Notes: generated by a model from the letters alone, not told the origin. A DNA stretch of 64,000 nucleotides from Alphaproteobacteria bacterium (GCA_019137195.1 JAGVSR010000087.1:118724-182723), one strand, 5' to 3'; shown: positions 37,994 through 47,367, counted from the first letter of the stretch. Numbers and translations: made by a program.

Positions 37994-39325
37994 ATGTCCT
38001 TCGAAATTGCACTCCTGACGGCGGCAATCGTTCTCCTGATCGCCATGTCCGCCTTCTTCAACGGCAGCGAGACCGGCCTTACCGCCGCCTCGCGTGCCCG
38101 CATGCACGCGCTTGAACAGGAGGGTCACGCCCGTGCCGGCCTCGTCAACCGCCTCCTGTCCTCGCCGGAGAAGCTGATCGGCGCGGTGCTGCTCGGCAAT
38201 ACGCTTGTCGATGTGCTCGCGGCGGCGCTCGCCGCGAGCCTCGCCGTGTCGCTCGTGGGCGAGATCGGCGTCGCCTACGCCACCGCGATCGTCACACTCC
38301 TGATCGTCATCTTTGCCGCCGTGCTGCCGAAAACCTATGCGCTCGCCTATCCCGACCGGGTAGCGTTGTTCGTGGCCCCGATCATGCGTGTCATGGTGGT
38401 CGTGCTCAATCCTGCGACGCAGGCCATTGAGTTTATCGTCCGCCAGCTCCTGAAGCTGACACCGAGCCGCAAGGATGATGACGCCAACATCCTCGCTGCA
38501 CACGAGGAGATCCGCGGCACCATCGACCTGCAGGCCAAGGAGGGTGCCGTCTCGCGGCGCGACGCGCACATGCTGGGTGGCGTTTTGGATCTGCGCGAGC
38601 TGCAGGTCGGCGAGATCATGGTCCACCGCACCAAGATGGAGACGCTGAATATCGACGACGACCCGCAGGTCATCATCGACGCGGTTCTGAAGTCGCAATA
38701 CACCCGCATGCCGCTGTGGAAGGACGACCCCGAGAACATCGTTGCCATCCTCCACACCAAGGACTTGCTCGCCGCGCTGGACGAGAAGGAGTGGGACGTG
38801 TCGAAGCTCGACATCGCCGCCATCGCCCAGGCGCCGTGGTTCGCCCCTGACACCACCAACCTCAAGGACCAGCTCAATCAGTTCCTGAAGCGGCGCGCCC
38901 AGATGGCCCTCGTCGTCGACGAGTACGGCGTCGTGCGAGGCCTCGTCACCCTCGAGGACATCCTTGAGGAGATCGTCGGCCAGATCACCGATGAGCACGA
39001 CACGCAGGAGGCCAATATCCGCGTGCAGGCCGACGGCACGGTCAACGTCGACGGATCGGTGACCATCCGCGATCTCAATCGCCACATGGACTGGAGCCTG
39101 CCTGACGACGAGGCGACGACCGTCGCCGGGCTCGTCATCCACGAGGCCCAGACCATCCCCGAGCCTGGCCAGGTGTTCACGTTCTACGGCTACCGCATCG
39201 AGATCCTGCGCAAGAGCCGCAACAAGATCACCGCTGTGCGCATCAAGAGGCTCGGGACCGAAAAGGATGCACGCCCCGCGGACCGGCCCTCGGGACGCTC
39301 CGTCGCGTCCGGGGCGGCGGGATGA
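37994..39325 (+). CDS. CNNM/CBS-domain transporter, HlyC/CorC family
   Basis: 443-residue inner-membrane protein. The N-terminal DUF21/CNNM domain has about four helices with the NGSETGLTAASRARM signature; two CBS domains lie around 205-330 (HRTKMETLNI; VVDEYGVVRGLVTLEDILEEIVG); and a CorC_HlyC C-terminal domain contains EPGQVFTFYGYRIEIL. Members are linked to magnesium or cobalt efflux. No good ribosome site is visible before the ATG. The stop overlaps the next gene by ATGA. Confidence 0.9.
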   Translation: MSFEIALLTAAIVLLIAMSAFFNGSETGLTAASRARMHALEQEGHARAGLVNRLLSSPEKLIGAVLLGNTLVDVLAAALAASLAVSLVGEIGVAYATAIVTLLIVIFAAVLPKTYALAYPDRVALFVAPIMRVMVVVLNPATQAIEFIVRQLLKLTPSRKDDDANILAAHEEIRGTIDLQAKEGAVSRRDAHMLGGVLDLRELQVGEIMVHRTKMETLNIDDDPQVIIDAVLKSQYTRMPLWKDDPENIVAILHTKDLLAALDEKEWDVSKLDIAAIAQAPWFAPDTTNLKDQLNQFLKRRAQMALVVDEYGVVRGLVTLEDILEEIVGQITDEHDTQEANIRVQADGTVNVDGSVTIRDLNRHMDWSLPDDEATTVAGLVIHEAQTIPEPGQVFTFYGYRIEILRKSRNKITAVRIKRLGTEKDARPADRPSGRSVASGAAG

Positions 39326-40905
39326 CGAATCCTGCGCTCCGCATCGCCATCGTCACCGACGATTGGGGCGGGCTCGCACCGTGGGAGTTGAGGCTCTACG
39401 ACAAGATTGCCGCCGATCCGCGCTTTGTCATCTGTGGCCTGGCCGTCGATCGTGCGCCGGCACCCAACCCGCCGGGCCTTGCCGTTCATCGCCTGCTGGC
39501 CGCCGTCGAGAGTCGGGCCTTCGTGCGCGTCCCACCGTACGAGGCCAAGGCGTTCGAGCGGGTTCGCGCCGAGACGGCTGTCGTCGACCTTGGTCCGGAC
39601 GGAGAGCCGCTTGCGGGCCTCGCGCCCGACGTCGTTCTCTGGCACGCAGCGTCGCGTCCCAGTGGCGGTCTCGCACGGACGGCGCGGCATGGAGTCTGGC
39701 TCCTGGAGCCCTTTGGTGCCGGTCCCGGCCGCCACGCCCTTGCCGGCGTTCGCGCATGCCTGGACCGGACGCCTGTGACGTCCGCGCGGCTCGTCGAGCT
39801 GAGCGCCGCCTGCCCGCAAGGCGCAGTCATCGCCGAGGCAGCGTTCAACGCAGACCTCGTGCCGGCCCGCAACCTCGCGCACGCGGCCGAGAAGGCCGTG
39901 GCTCTCGTCTTCCGCGAACTCTGCCGGCGCGCCTCGGGCCGCACATGTGAGTCGAACGTTTCGGCCTTGTCGGGCACGCGCCCGGCAAACCTGGAGGACG
40001 CGGGCCTGGCCCTCGGCCTTGCCCGCGCCGCGCGTCTCGGCGCCTCGCTCGCGGGCTCTCTCCACGACCGCTTTTCGCGACGCGCCGGCCGGCTGCAGAA
40101 TCGCTGGTCGCTGTACTTCGGCAAGGGCGACCTAGAGACCGCGGATCTCCGTACCTTCGTCGAGGCGCCGACCGCCCCGGGCGAGTTCTGGGCCGATCCG
40201 TTTCTGATCGAGCACAGGGGCGAGACCTGGGTGTTGTTCGAAAACTATGTCTACGCCGAAGGCAAGGCAAAGATCTCCGTCGGCCGCTGGCTGGGTGATC
40301 GTCTCGATGTCCTAGGGGACGCCCTCGTCCGTCCCTACCACTTGTCGTTTCCTTTCGTCTTCACGCACCAAGGCGAGCTCTACATGGTGCCCGAAACGAG
40401 CGGCGCGCGCCGCGTCGAGGTCTGGCGCGCCGTCGATTTCCCTCTGCGCTGGGAATGCTTCGCTACAGCGCTCGAAGGCAGCGAGCCAGCCGATACCGTG
40501 CTGTTCGAGAACGAAGGCCGCTGGTGGATGGCGACCAACCTGTCCGAAGGGCCCGTCCAGGACCAGTGCAACGAGCTCCACCTTTACGCGATCGACGGGC
40601 CGGGTCTCGACTGCGTCGAACCGCACCCGCTCAATCCCGTCGTCATCGATAGCCGTACTGCGCGCAACGCCGGCCGGATCGTGCGACGCCACGGCCGTCT
40701 CATCCGTCCGTCGCAATGCAACAGCGACGGAATCTACGGCCGCGGCCTCAACCTCATGGAGATCACCCGCCTCGACCGGGATGGCTATGAGGAGCGCCTG
40801 CTGCGGCACGTCACGCCCGACTTCAAGCCCGGGCTCGTCGGATGCCATCACATCGACAGCGCAGGCGGCCTGCTCGTCGTTGATGCCTGCCGCCGCTGGG
40901 GATGA
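39322..40905 (+). CDS. GINT1-like glycosyltransferase/formyltransferase-fold protein with five-bladed propeller domain
   Basis: 527 residues. The N-terminal part (about 1-230) starts LRIAIVTDDWGGLAPWELRLYDKI and resembles formyltransferase-fold domains. The C-terminal part has FWADPFLIEHRGETWVLFENY and VPETSG repeats, the pattern of the domain shared with plant glucosamine inositolphosphorylceramide transferase 1. This suggests modification of a lipid or surface glycan, though the bacterial substrate is not established. There is no signal peptide. ATGA overlap with the CNNM/CBS gene. Confidence 0.7.
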   Translation: MTNPALRIAIVTDDWGGLAPWELRLYDKIAADPRFVICGLAVDRAPAPNPPGLAVHRLLAAVESRAFVRVPPYEAKAFERVRAETAVVDLGPDGEPLAGLAPDVVLWHAASRPSGGLARTARHGVWLLEPFGAGPGRHALAGVRACLDRTPVTSARLVELSAACPQGAVIAEAAFNADLVPARNLAHAAEKAVALVFRELCRRASGRTCESNVSALSGTRPANLEDAGLALGLARAARLGASLAGSLHDRFSRRAGRLQNRWSLYFGKGDLETADLRTFVEAPTAPGEFWADPFLIEHRGETWVLFENYVYAEGKAKISVGRWLGDRLDVLGDALVRPYHLSFPFVFTHQGELYMVPETSGARRVEVWRAVDFPLRWECFATALEGSEPADTVLFENEGRWWMATNLSEGPVQDQCNELHLYAIDGPGLDCVEPHPLNPVVIDSRTARNAGRIVRRHGRLIRPSQCNSDGIYGRGLNLMEITRLDRDGYEERLLRHVTPDFKPGLVGCHHIDSAGGLLVVDACRRWG

Positions 40906-40961
40906 GGGGCGCACGAACCCACCGGCCGGCTCCCGAGGCGTACGACCACAAGAATTCGGTC

Positions 40962-41411
40962 TCAGCTCGATTCGTTTGCGATCAAGCGGTGAAGAAACGA
41001 GCGCAGCGTCTCCTGCTCGCGGGAGTCGAAAAGCCCAAACGTCCGGCTTTCAACTTCCGCCAGGATCGGGAGGTGCTGTTTGAGCGCGCGTTTGCCGTCT
41101 TCGGTGAGCCTGAGCACGTTGCGCCGGCCGTCCTCTCGCGATCGCCGCCGTGCGACGAGTCCGTGTGAGACGAGCCGGCGTACGATGTCGGCCAGCGTCG
41201 AGCGGTCGATGCCGGTCTCATTGCACACCATGATCTGGCTCGGCTTGCTCGTTCGATCGATGATGTCGAGAACGACGAGCTGGCGCGTCGTGAGGCCGTC
41301 CGCACCGGCGAGCGTCGCGAACATGTCCTCAAGGGTCTGCCCGACCCGGTGCATGAGGTGAACGAAGCTGTCGGTGCTGTTGTGGTGTATCGCCTTGCTC
41401 ATGATCGCCAT
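40962..41411 (-). CDS. MarR-family regulator, copy 1
   Basis: 149-residue winged-helix regulator. The recognition segment is DRSTLADIVRRLVSHGLVARRRSREDGRRN, the typical wing of MarR proteins. AGGGA precedes the ATG at 41411; an in-frame ATG at 41402 aligns with the start of the paralogue at 43168. It is divergent from an AraC-type gene, with a palindrome between. The pair is repeated 1.75 kb downstream with clear sequence similarity, so this is a duplication. Confidence 0.85.
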   Translation of the reverse strand: MAIMSKAIHHNSTDSFVHLMHRVGQTLEDMFATLAGADGLTTRQLVVLDIIDRTSKPSQIMVCNETGIDRSTLADIVRRLVSHGLVARRRSREDGRRNVLRLTEDGKRALKQHLPILAEVESRTFGLFDSREQETLRSFLHRLIANESS

Positions 41412-41481
41412 TTGTCCCTGTTCGTCGAAGCGCCGCCGCTCCAGAGCGGGTTAGCCCAGACGATGAGGGGTAGGCTTGACA

Positions 41482-41494
41482 CTTTGATCACAAG
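41482..41494. promoter_or_regulatory. Operator-like CTTTGATCACAAG between marR/araC copy 1
   Basis: Near-palindrome centred on TGATCA, flanked by TTGAC on both sides. The corresponding site in copy 2 (43257-43268) is the perfect palindrome TTGTGATCACAA with the same flanks. Conservation between duplicated intergenic regions that otherwise diverge supports a binding site, probably for the MarR protein. Confidence 0.5.
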
Positions 41495-41560
41495 ATTTGA
41501 CATTCCGCTGGCAGTAGCTGCAGTAACTGTCTCTATACATTCCAAAAGCAATTTGCCCGA

Positions 41561-42592
41561 ATGTCCGAACCCACCGGCCGCGCCTCGTTCTTCATCGGCT
41601 TCGACGCTTTCGCTTCCGTGCGGGGCTTCGATTTCGATCGCCTTCTCGCCGTCCACGGCGTCGATCGGTCAGAGCTCGCCGACCCCGACCAGGAAATCTC
41701 GCTCAACGTCATTGCAGCCATTCTCGATGCGGCGGCGGAGGAATGCGGCGATCCCTGCCTCGGGCTGCATTGGGCCGAAGCCTGCAAGCCGGGAGCGGCG
41801 GGAGTGCTGGCCTATCTGCTGCTCAACGCCGACAGCGTGCGCACGGCGATCAACGCCGTTGTCCGCTACGTTCACCTCAACATCTCGCCGATCGATGTCT
41901 CGTTCGAGGAGGGGGACGGGATCGGTCGTATTACCTGGCGCTTCCCGCCCTCGCTGACGGCCCCGCGCACACAGTACGCGAGCTGTCTGATGACCCTCCT
42001 GATCATGCGGCTGAGGCACATCGCCGGTGCCAAGTGGTATCCGCTCGGCGTCGATCTCGAGCACCGTGAGCTCGCCTGCCGAGACGAGGTGCTGCGCGTT
42101 CTCGGCCCCAACGTTCGCTACGATTGCGGGGTCAATATCCTGCACGTCAGGGAATCGGTTCTCGACCGTACACGCGACGACGCCGACGAACGCCTGTTCA
42201 ACCTCATTCGCAATCTTGGCGACCGAATGCTCGAGGAGCGCCGGACCGAGAACGACCTCGTGGGGCAGGTCAAGCGTGTCATCGTCTCGTTGATCGAGGA
42301 GGGAGACGTTTCGCTCGAGGACGTTGCCCTCGACATGGATCTGACCGTGCGCGCCCTGCAGTACCGGTTGTCGGCCGCCAGCACCACCTTCGAGACCCTG
42401 TTTCAGGAGACACGGCGCGACATGGCCGAGATCTACATGCGCGATAGCGACCTGACGCTGACAGAGATCGCGCTCATGCTCGGCTTCTCTGAGCTTTCCG
42501 CCTTCACCCGCGCTGCCGGCAAGTGGTTTGGCGTCACGCCCCGCGAGCGGCGGGCCGAATTGCGCCGTTCGGGTATGACCAGAGGCGATTGA
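41561..42592 (+). CDS. AraC-family regulator, copy 1
   Basis: 343 residues. The N-terminal ligand-binding-like domain (about 1-190) is of the arabinose-binding-like type found in OruR-like AraC proteins. The C-terminal double helix-turn-helix ends with SDLTLTEIALMLGFSELSAFTRAAGKWFG, matching the AraC signature. The first helix pair includes VSLEDVALDMDLTVRALQYRL. Divergent from marR copy 1. The inducer is unknown and no catabolic genes flank the pair. Confidence 0.88.
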   Translation: MSEPTGRASFFIGFDAFASVRGFDFDRLLAVHGVDRSELADPDQEISLNVIAAILDAAAEECGDPCLGLHWAEACKPGAAGVLAYLLLNADSVRTAINAVVRYVHLNISPIDVSFEEGDGIGRITWRFPPSLTAPRTQYASCLMTLLIMRLRHIAGAKWYPLGVDLEHRELACRDEVLRVLGPNVRYDCGVNILHVRESVLDRTRDDADERLFNLIRNLGDRMLEERRTENDLVGQVKRVIVSLIEEGDVSLEDVALDMDLTVRALQYRLSAASTTFETLFQETRRDMAEIYMRDSDLTLTEIALMLGFSELSAFTRAAGKWFGVTPRERRAELRRSGMTRGD

Positions 42593-42727
42593 CGAGAGTT
42601 CCTCCCAGCGTCGGCCTGTAGCGAATGACGCCGCGCACGGGGCCGTTGAGGCCGCCGCACGCGGTTTTGAGCTAGGGGTTATGTGGTGGCGTCAGGGCTG
42701 AGCCGATGAGCCTCCCGCACCCCGCTT

Positions 42728-43168
42728 TCAGTTGGTGCCGCCATGGATGATCCGGTTGAGCATGGATCGCATCGCTTCTCGCTCGGCGTTATCGAACTGG
42801 GCGAGTGCCCGTGTCTCGACGCTGGCGAGGATCGGCAGATGCTGGTTGAGCGCCTGCTTGCCGTCCTCGGTGAGCCGGAGCACGTTGCGCCGCGCGTCCT
42901 CGCGCGACCGTCGGCGCTGGACGAGCCCGCGCGAGACGAGCCGGCGTACGATGTCGGCCAGCGTCGAGCGGTCGATGCCGCTCTCGTTGCACACCATGGT
43001 TTGGCTCGGCTTGTCGGTCCGCTGGATGATCTCGAGAACGACCAGCTGGCGTGTCGTCAGGCCATCCGCACCGGCAAGCCTCGTAAACATGTCCTCGGAC
43101 ACCTGGCCGACCCGGTGCAGAAGGTGAATGACGCTGTCGGTGGTGGAGTGTAAGGTTGTTTTGCCCAT
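42728..43168 (-). CDS. MarR-family regulator, copy 2
   Basis: 146 residues, strongly similar to copy 1 in both the N-terminal helix (VIHLLHRVGQ; compare VHLMHRVGQ) and the wing (RSTLADIVRRLVSRGLVQRRRSRED). I start at the ATG at 43168; no good ribosome site is visible, and the frame is open upstream to 43213. Divergent from AraC copy 2. Confidence 0.85.
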   Translation of the reverse strand: MGKTTLHSTTDSVIHLLHRVGQVSEDMFTRLAGADGLTTRQLVVLEIIQRTDKPSQTMVCNESGIDRSTLADIVRRLVSRGLVQRRRSREDARRNVLRLTEDGKQALNQHLPILASVETRALAQFDNAEREAMRSMLNRIIHGGTN

Positions 43169-43256
43169 GATTGCCCATTTGTTGTTGGTGATTGAACGCT
43201 GCGAGGGCAGCACTTCTGGGCGTTGAAGTAGCGGGGGTATCGGCGCGCGGCTTGAC

Positions 43257-43268
43257 TTGTGATCACAA
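43257..43268. promoter_or_regulatory. Perfect palindrome TTGTGATCACAA between marR/araC copy 2
   Basis: Twelve-base perfect palindrome with TTGAC flanking on both sides, equivalent in position to the site at 41482-41494. Likely operator for the divergent pair. Confidence 0.55.
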
Positions 43269-43335
43269 AACTTGACTTTACACGAACCGTTTCTGCGCTA
43301 ACTGTTTCTACGATTTCGAAGAAGTGACGGTCCTC

Positions 43336-44367
43336 ATGCCGGAGCCTCTGGTCCGAGCGTCGTTTTTTATCGGCTTCGACGCGTTCGCGGCGATGAAGGG
43401 CTTCGACTTCGACAGACTGCTGACGAGTGAGGGTTTGACCAGGGACCAAATCGCGGATCCCGATAACGAAATTTCTCTCAATGCCGCCGCCTCGATTCTG
43501 ACCAAGGCGGCCGCCGAGTGCGCCGACCCGTGTCTCGGCTTGCACTGGGCCGAAGCCTTCAGGACGGGGTCAACGGGTGTGCTCGCCTACCTCGTTCTCC
43601 ACGCCAAGAGTGTGCGTGTCGCGCTGAAATCGATTGTCCGCTATGTCCACCTTCACATCAGGCCGTTCGACATCTCGTTCGAGGAGCAGGACTGCGTCGG
43701 ACGTCTGTCCTGGCGCTTTCCCCAGACGATGACCGCCCCGCGCGAGCAGTACGCGAGCTGGGCCATGGCCGTCTTCGTCATCAGGTTGCGCAATCTCGCA
43801 GGCGCCGGCTGGTATCCGGTCGCCTGCGACCTCGAGCATCGCGAGCTCCCCTGTCGGGCCGAGGTCGAGCGCATCCTCGGTCCCGGCGTGAACTACGGAT
43901 GTGCCGCCAACGCACTCTATATCGGCGCCGAGGTTCTCGATCGCGCCGCTGCCACCTCCGATCCGCAGCTTTTCGACGTCATGCGCAGGTACGGCGACCA
44001 GCTCCTCGAGGCGCGTCGGCTCACGAGCGAGATTGCAGGCTTGACCCGCCGCGCCATCATGGCCCGTCTCGAGGACGGCGAGGTATCGCTCGAGGACGTC
44101 GCGCTCGATCTCGACCTGTCGCCGCGCACGCTGCAGAGCCGGCTGTCGGCGGCAGGTGTGAAGTTCGAGACCCTGTTGCAGGAGACGCGCCGCGACATGG
44201 CGGAGATCTTGATGCGCGACAGCGACATGACGCTGACCGAGATCGCACTCGTGCTCGGCTTCTCCGAGCTCTCGGCCTTCACTCGTGCAGCAGGCAAGTG
44301 GTTCGGCGTCACGCCCCGCGCGCGCCGGGCCGAGCTCCGCCGTGCCGCCGGCAGCCGTAGCACGTGA
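43336..44367 (+). CDS. AraC-family regulator, copy 2
   Basis: 343 residues from the ATG at 43336, exactly the length of copy 1; a GTG at 43324 is possible but breaks the alignment. The N-terminus (ASFFIGFDAFAAMKGFDFDRLL) and the C-terminal double helix-turn-helix (MTLTEIALVLGFSELSAFTRAAGKWFGVTPRARRAELRR) are nearly collinear with copy 1. Divergence is greater in the ligand-binding half, suggesting the copies may sense different ligands. Confidence 0.88.
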   Translation: MPEPLVRASFFIGFDAFAAMKGFDFDRLLTSEGLTRDQIADPDNEISLNAAASILTKAAAECADPCLGLHWAEAFRTGSTGVLAYLVLHAKSVRVALKSIVRYVHLHIRPFDISFEEQDCVGRLSWRFPQTMTAPREQYASWAMAVFVIRLRNLAGAGWYPVACDLEHRELPCRAEVERILGPGVNYGCAANALYIGAEVLDRAAATSDPQLFDVMRRYGDQLLEARRLTSEIAGLTRRAIMARLEDGEVSLEDVALDLDLSPRTLQSRLSAAGVKFETLLQETRRDMAEILMRDSDMTLTEIALVLGFSELSAFTRAAGKWFGVTPRARRAELRRAAGSRST

Positions 44368-44385
44368 CGTTGTCGTCGCGCGGGA

Positions 44386-45885
44386 TCAGATCTTCTGGTT
44401 CCACTGGCCCACTTCGGGGAAGCGGGCGAGCCTTGCCTCGATGTCGCGGAACATGGCGATCTTGTTCGCCTCCGATACCGGGCTCTCGACCACGATCACG
44501 AGCTCGGGCTTGTTGGAGGAGGCGCGCACGAGCCCCCAGGTGCCGTCCTCGACCGTCACGCGCACGCCATTGACGGTCACGAGATCTCGAATCTTCTGCC
44601 CGGCGACCGTACCGCCCTCTTTGGCGAGCGCTTCGAAGTCTGCGACGATCCTGTCGACGACGCCGTATTTCTTCTCGTCGTCGCAGTGTGGCGACATGGT
44701 CGGCGACTGATAGGTCTTTGGCAGCGCGCGCTTGAGGTCCGCCATCGACTTGCCCCCCGCCCGATCGAGCATGTCGCAGACCGCGAGCGCGGCCACGAGC
44801 CCGTCGTCGTAGCCGCGACCCAAGGGCGGCTGGAAGAAGTAGTGCCCGCTCTTCTCGAAGCCGACCAGCGCCTTCTGCTCGAACGTGTAGCGCTTCATGT
44901 ACGAGTGGCCTGTTTTCCAGTAGAGCGCCTTGGCTCCATTGGCCTGGAGCACCGGGTCGGTCATGAACAGCCCCGTCGACTTCACGTCGGCCACGAATAC
45001 CGCGTTCTTGTGCCGGGCCGAGATGTCCCGCGCCAGCATCACGCCCACCGTGTCGGCGAAGATCTCGTGCCCCTCGTTGTCCACGACGCCGCAGCGGTCG
45101 CCGTCGCCGTCGAAGCCGAGACCGACGTCAGCCTTGCTCGCGAGCACCGCCTCCGAGATGGCATGAAGCATCTTCATGTCTTCGGGGTTGGGATTGTAGC
45201 GCGGGAAGCTGTGGTCGAGAGCACAGTCGAGCGGCACGACCTCGCAGCCGATCGCCTCCAGAACCCTGGGCGCAAAGGCGCCCGCTGTACCGTTGCCGCA
45301 CGCCGCGACGACCTTGAGCCGGCGCCCGAGTCTCGGCCGGTCGCTGAGCGCCTTCATGTAGCGCTCCGCCATGTCCGGCACGAACAGGTATCGACCGCCG
45401 TCTTGGGTCGTGTAGGAGCCCGAGAGCACGATCTCTTTCAAGCGGCTCATCTCGTCCGGACCGAACGTCAGGGGGCGTGACAGGCCCATCTTGATGCCGG
45501 TCCAGCCGTTGTCGTTGTGAGACGCCGTGACCATGGCAACGCCTTCGACGTCGAGGTCGAACTGAGCGAAGTAGGCCATCGGCGATAGGGCGAGCCCGAT
45601 GTCGTGGACTTCGAATCCGCCGGCCAGGAGTCCAGTGATCAGCGCCTGCTTCACGCTGCCCGAGTACCAGCGGTAGTCGTGGCCGACGACGATACGCTTC
45701 TTGACCCCGCGCTCGGAGAAGAGCGCCGCCATGCCGAGACCGACCGCATTGAGCCCCATCAGGTTGATCTCCTGCGGGAACAGCCAGCGCGCGTCGTACT
45801 CGCGGAACCCGGTCGGCTTGACGAGGGGCAGGCGCTCGAAGTCGGCGCTATTCGGCTTGAGATCGGCGCGTGGCTTGGGGAGCAT
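44386..45885 (-). CDS. Phosphomannomutase/phosphoglucomutase
   Basis: Cytoplasmic alpha-D-phosphohexomutase of 499 residues, supplying Man-1-P or Glc-1-P for surface polysaccharides. The phosphoserine is S122 in TASHNDNGW, the Mg loop has D259, D261 and D263 (GFDGDGDRCG), and the sugar-specificity loop GFEKSGHYFF and C-terminal phosphate loop VRASSNKPELVI are present. The specificity-loop pattern GFEKSGH fits the PMM/PGM group. I chose the ATG at 45885. Confidence 0.92.
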   Translation of the reverse strand: MLPKPRADLKPNSADFERLPLVKPTGFREYDARWLFPQEINLMGLNAVGLGMAALFSERGVKKRIVVGHDYRWYSGSVKQALITGLLAGGFEVHDIGLALSPMAYFAQFDLDVEGVAMVTASHNDNGWTGIKMGLSRPLTFGPDEMSRLKEIVLSGSYTTQDGGRYLFVPDMAERYMKALSDRPRLGRRLKVVAACGNGTAGAFAPRVLEAIGCEVVPLDCALDHSFPRYNPNPEDMKMLHAISEAVLASKADVGLGFDGDGDRCGVVDNEGHEIFADTVGVMLARDISARHKNAVFVADVKSTGLFMTDPVLQANGAKALYWKTGHSYMKRYTFEQKALVGFEKSGHYFFQPPLGRGYDDGLVAALAVCDMLDRAGGKSMADLKRALPKTYQSPTMSPHCDDEKKYGVVDRIVADFEALAKEGGTVAGQKIRDLVTVNGVRVTVEDGTWGLVRASSNKPELVIVVESPVSEANKIAMFRDIEARLARFPEVGQWNQKI

Positions 45886-46030
45886 CGTGATGGCCTTGCT
45901 TTGGGCGGGGGCGTGGACAGGGAAGGAGCAGACGGGCTCAGCGGCGGGTAGGCAGCCGGTTCTTGAGCCGATCATACTGTCGTGATTGTGACGTGATCGC
46001 TACCGGTTCGCGGAATAAGCCCTCGAGGGG

Positions 46031-46597
46031 CTACTCCTGGAGGAGGAGCGTGTCGCCGCGCATTTCGAATCGCTCGAGCCTGCGCAGGAAGCTCATGCCG
46101 AGAAGCGTGGTTGCGAGCTTTCCGTCCTCGGCCACCACGCCCTGTACGTTGCGGACGGTGATCTCGCCGATGCTCACCTTGTCGAGCATGACGGGCGCTA
46201 CCCTGGCGATACCGTTCGCGGTCGAGACCTTGTGTGTGAAGTCGCTGTCGCTGAGGAAGATGCCGGCCTGCTCGGCGTCGCGATAGGTGAGAGCGACGGT
46301 CGAGGCGCCGGTATCGACCATCACCTCGATCCCGCGGCCGTTGATCTCGGCTTCCGTGTGGTAGTGTCCGTTCTCGCCGGCCCTCAGCTCCACGACTCCG
46401 CTCGTCCTGGCCGGCGCAGCGGCGTCCTTGCTTTCCTGCGCCTTGGCTGCAGTGGCGGCCTGGGGGAGGTGCTCTGCCAGCTGCGCAGAGAGGAAGGGTT
46501 TCACCTTGTCGAAGTGGGCGACGCCGAGCGCGATCACGACCGCGACCGCCCCGAGGCTCAAGACCTCGCTTCTGAAAGAGCCGGCACCGGACGCCAT
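46031..46597 (-). CDS. TIGR02281-type retropepsin-like aspartic protease, copy 1
   Basis: 188 residues with an N-terminal hydrophobic helix (SLGAVAVVIALGVAHF) that should anchor the protein with its protease domain in the periplasm. The active-site aspartate is D95 in VDTGAST, and the conserved ending LLGMSFLRRLERFEMRGDTLLL is diagnostic of the family. The target is unknown. It is followed upstream by a second, longer copy in the same direction. Confidence 0.88.
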   Translation of the reverse strand: MASGAGSFRSEVLSLGAVAVVIALGVAHFDKVKPFLSAQLAEHLPQAATAAKAQESKDAAAPARTSGVVELRAGENGHYHTEAEINGRGIEVMVDTGASTVALTYRDAEQAGIFLSDSDFTHKVSTANGIARVAPVMLDKVSIGEITVRNVQGVVAEDGKLATTLLGMSFLRRLERFEMRGDTLLLQE

Positions 46598-46656
46598 GCT
46601 TGCCTCTTGGCTAATGCGTGCTCGAATGCGCCGAATAGGGGCGCGCGGGCGGGCGC

Positions 46657-47364
46657 TCAGCCGCGGATGGTGAGGAAATCGCCCGAGAACTCATATGAGC
46701 GCAAACGCTTTAAGAAACTCATACCGAGCAAGCTTTCCTTAAGGCTTCCCGGCTTGGCGACCAGTGCCTCGACGTCGTCGAGCACGATGGGACCGATTCC
46801 GAGCCGCCTGATCCGCACGGGCGCAGCGTAGGCGACGCCGTTGGCCGTGTCGACGGCCACGCTGAACGCCAGCAAGGCCAGGTCGACGCCGGCCTTCTCG
46901 GCGTCGGTCGCCCTGAGCACCACGGTCGAGGCGCCGGTGTCCACCAAGAGCTTCATCGATGCGCCGTTTACGTCGGCGCGGGCCGAGAAGTGGCCGTCGC
47001 CCTGCCGCCTTAGCCGCACTGCCCGCTCACCCGGGGCAGCGTCCTCGACAGCGAGCGCCTCGCCCGGCGGTAGCACCTCGCCCGCCACCCGGTTGAGAGC
47101 GAGCTTGACCTCGTCGCGAAAGGCGTACCCGGTGACGAGGGCGAGCAGCAGGACGATCCAAACGGCTGCGTGCTTGAGTGCCGCCGCCCACCGGCCCCGG
47201 TAGTCGGAGCTGAGCGTCGCCAGGTAGAGTAGCACCAGCGCGCCGGAGGCAATGATGTAGACGACCTGCCCGCCCTCGAGTCCCTCGCTCGCCCCTTGGG
47301 AGCCGCCGAGAGCATAGAAGGCGAGAACCAGCGCGCCCAGAACCGCGAGCAGCCAGCCGAGCAT
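46657..47364 (-). CDS. TIGR02281-type retropepsin-like aspartic protease, copy 2
   Basis: 235 residues. It has three hydrophobic segments (about 2-20, 34-50 and 65-80) before the protease domain, more than copy 1. The active-site aspartate is D142 in VDTGAST, and the C-terminal LLGMSFLKRLRSYEFSGDFLTI matches copy 1. The extra membrane segments may place the domain differently. It follows the DUF1289 gene by three bases, so probably the same operon. Confidence 0.88.
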   Translation of the reverse strand: MLGWLLAVLGALVLAFYALGGSQGASEGLEGGQVVYIIASGALVLLYLATLSSDYRGRWAAALKHAAVWIVLLLALVTGYAFRDEVKLALNRVAGEVLPPGEALAVEDAAPGERAVRLRRQGDGHFSARADVNGASMKLLVDTGASTVVLRATDAEKAGVDLALLAFSVAVDTANGVAYAAPVRIRRLGIGPIVLDDVEALVAKPGSLKESLLGMSFLKRLRSYEFSGDFLTIRG

Positions 47365-47367
47365 GAT

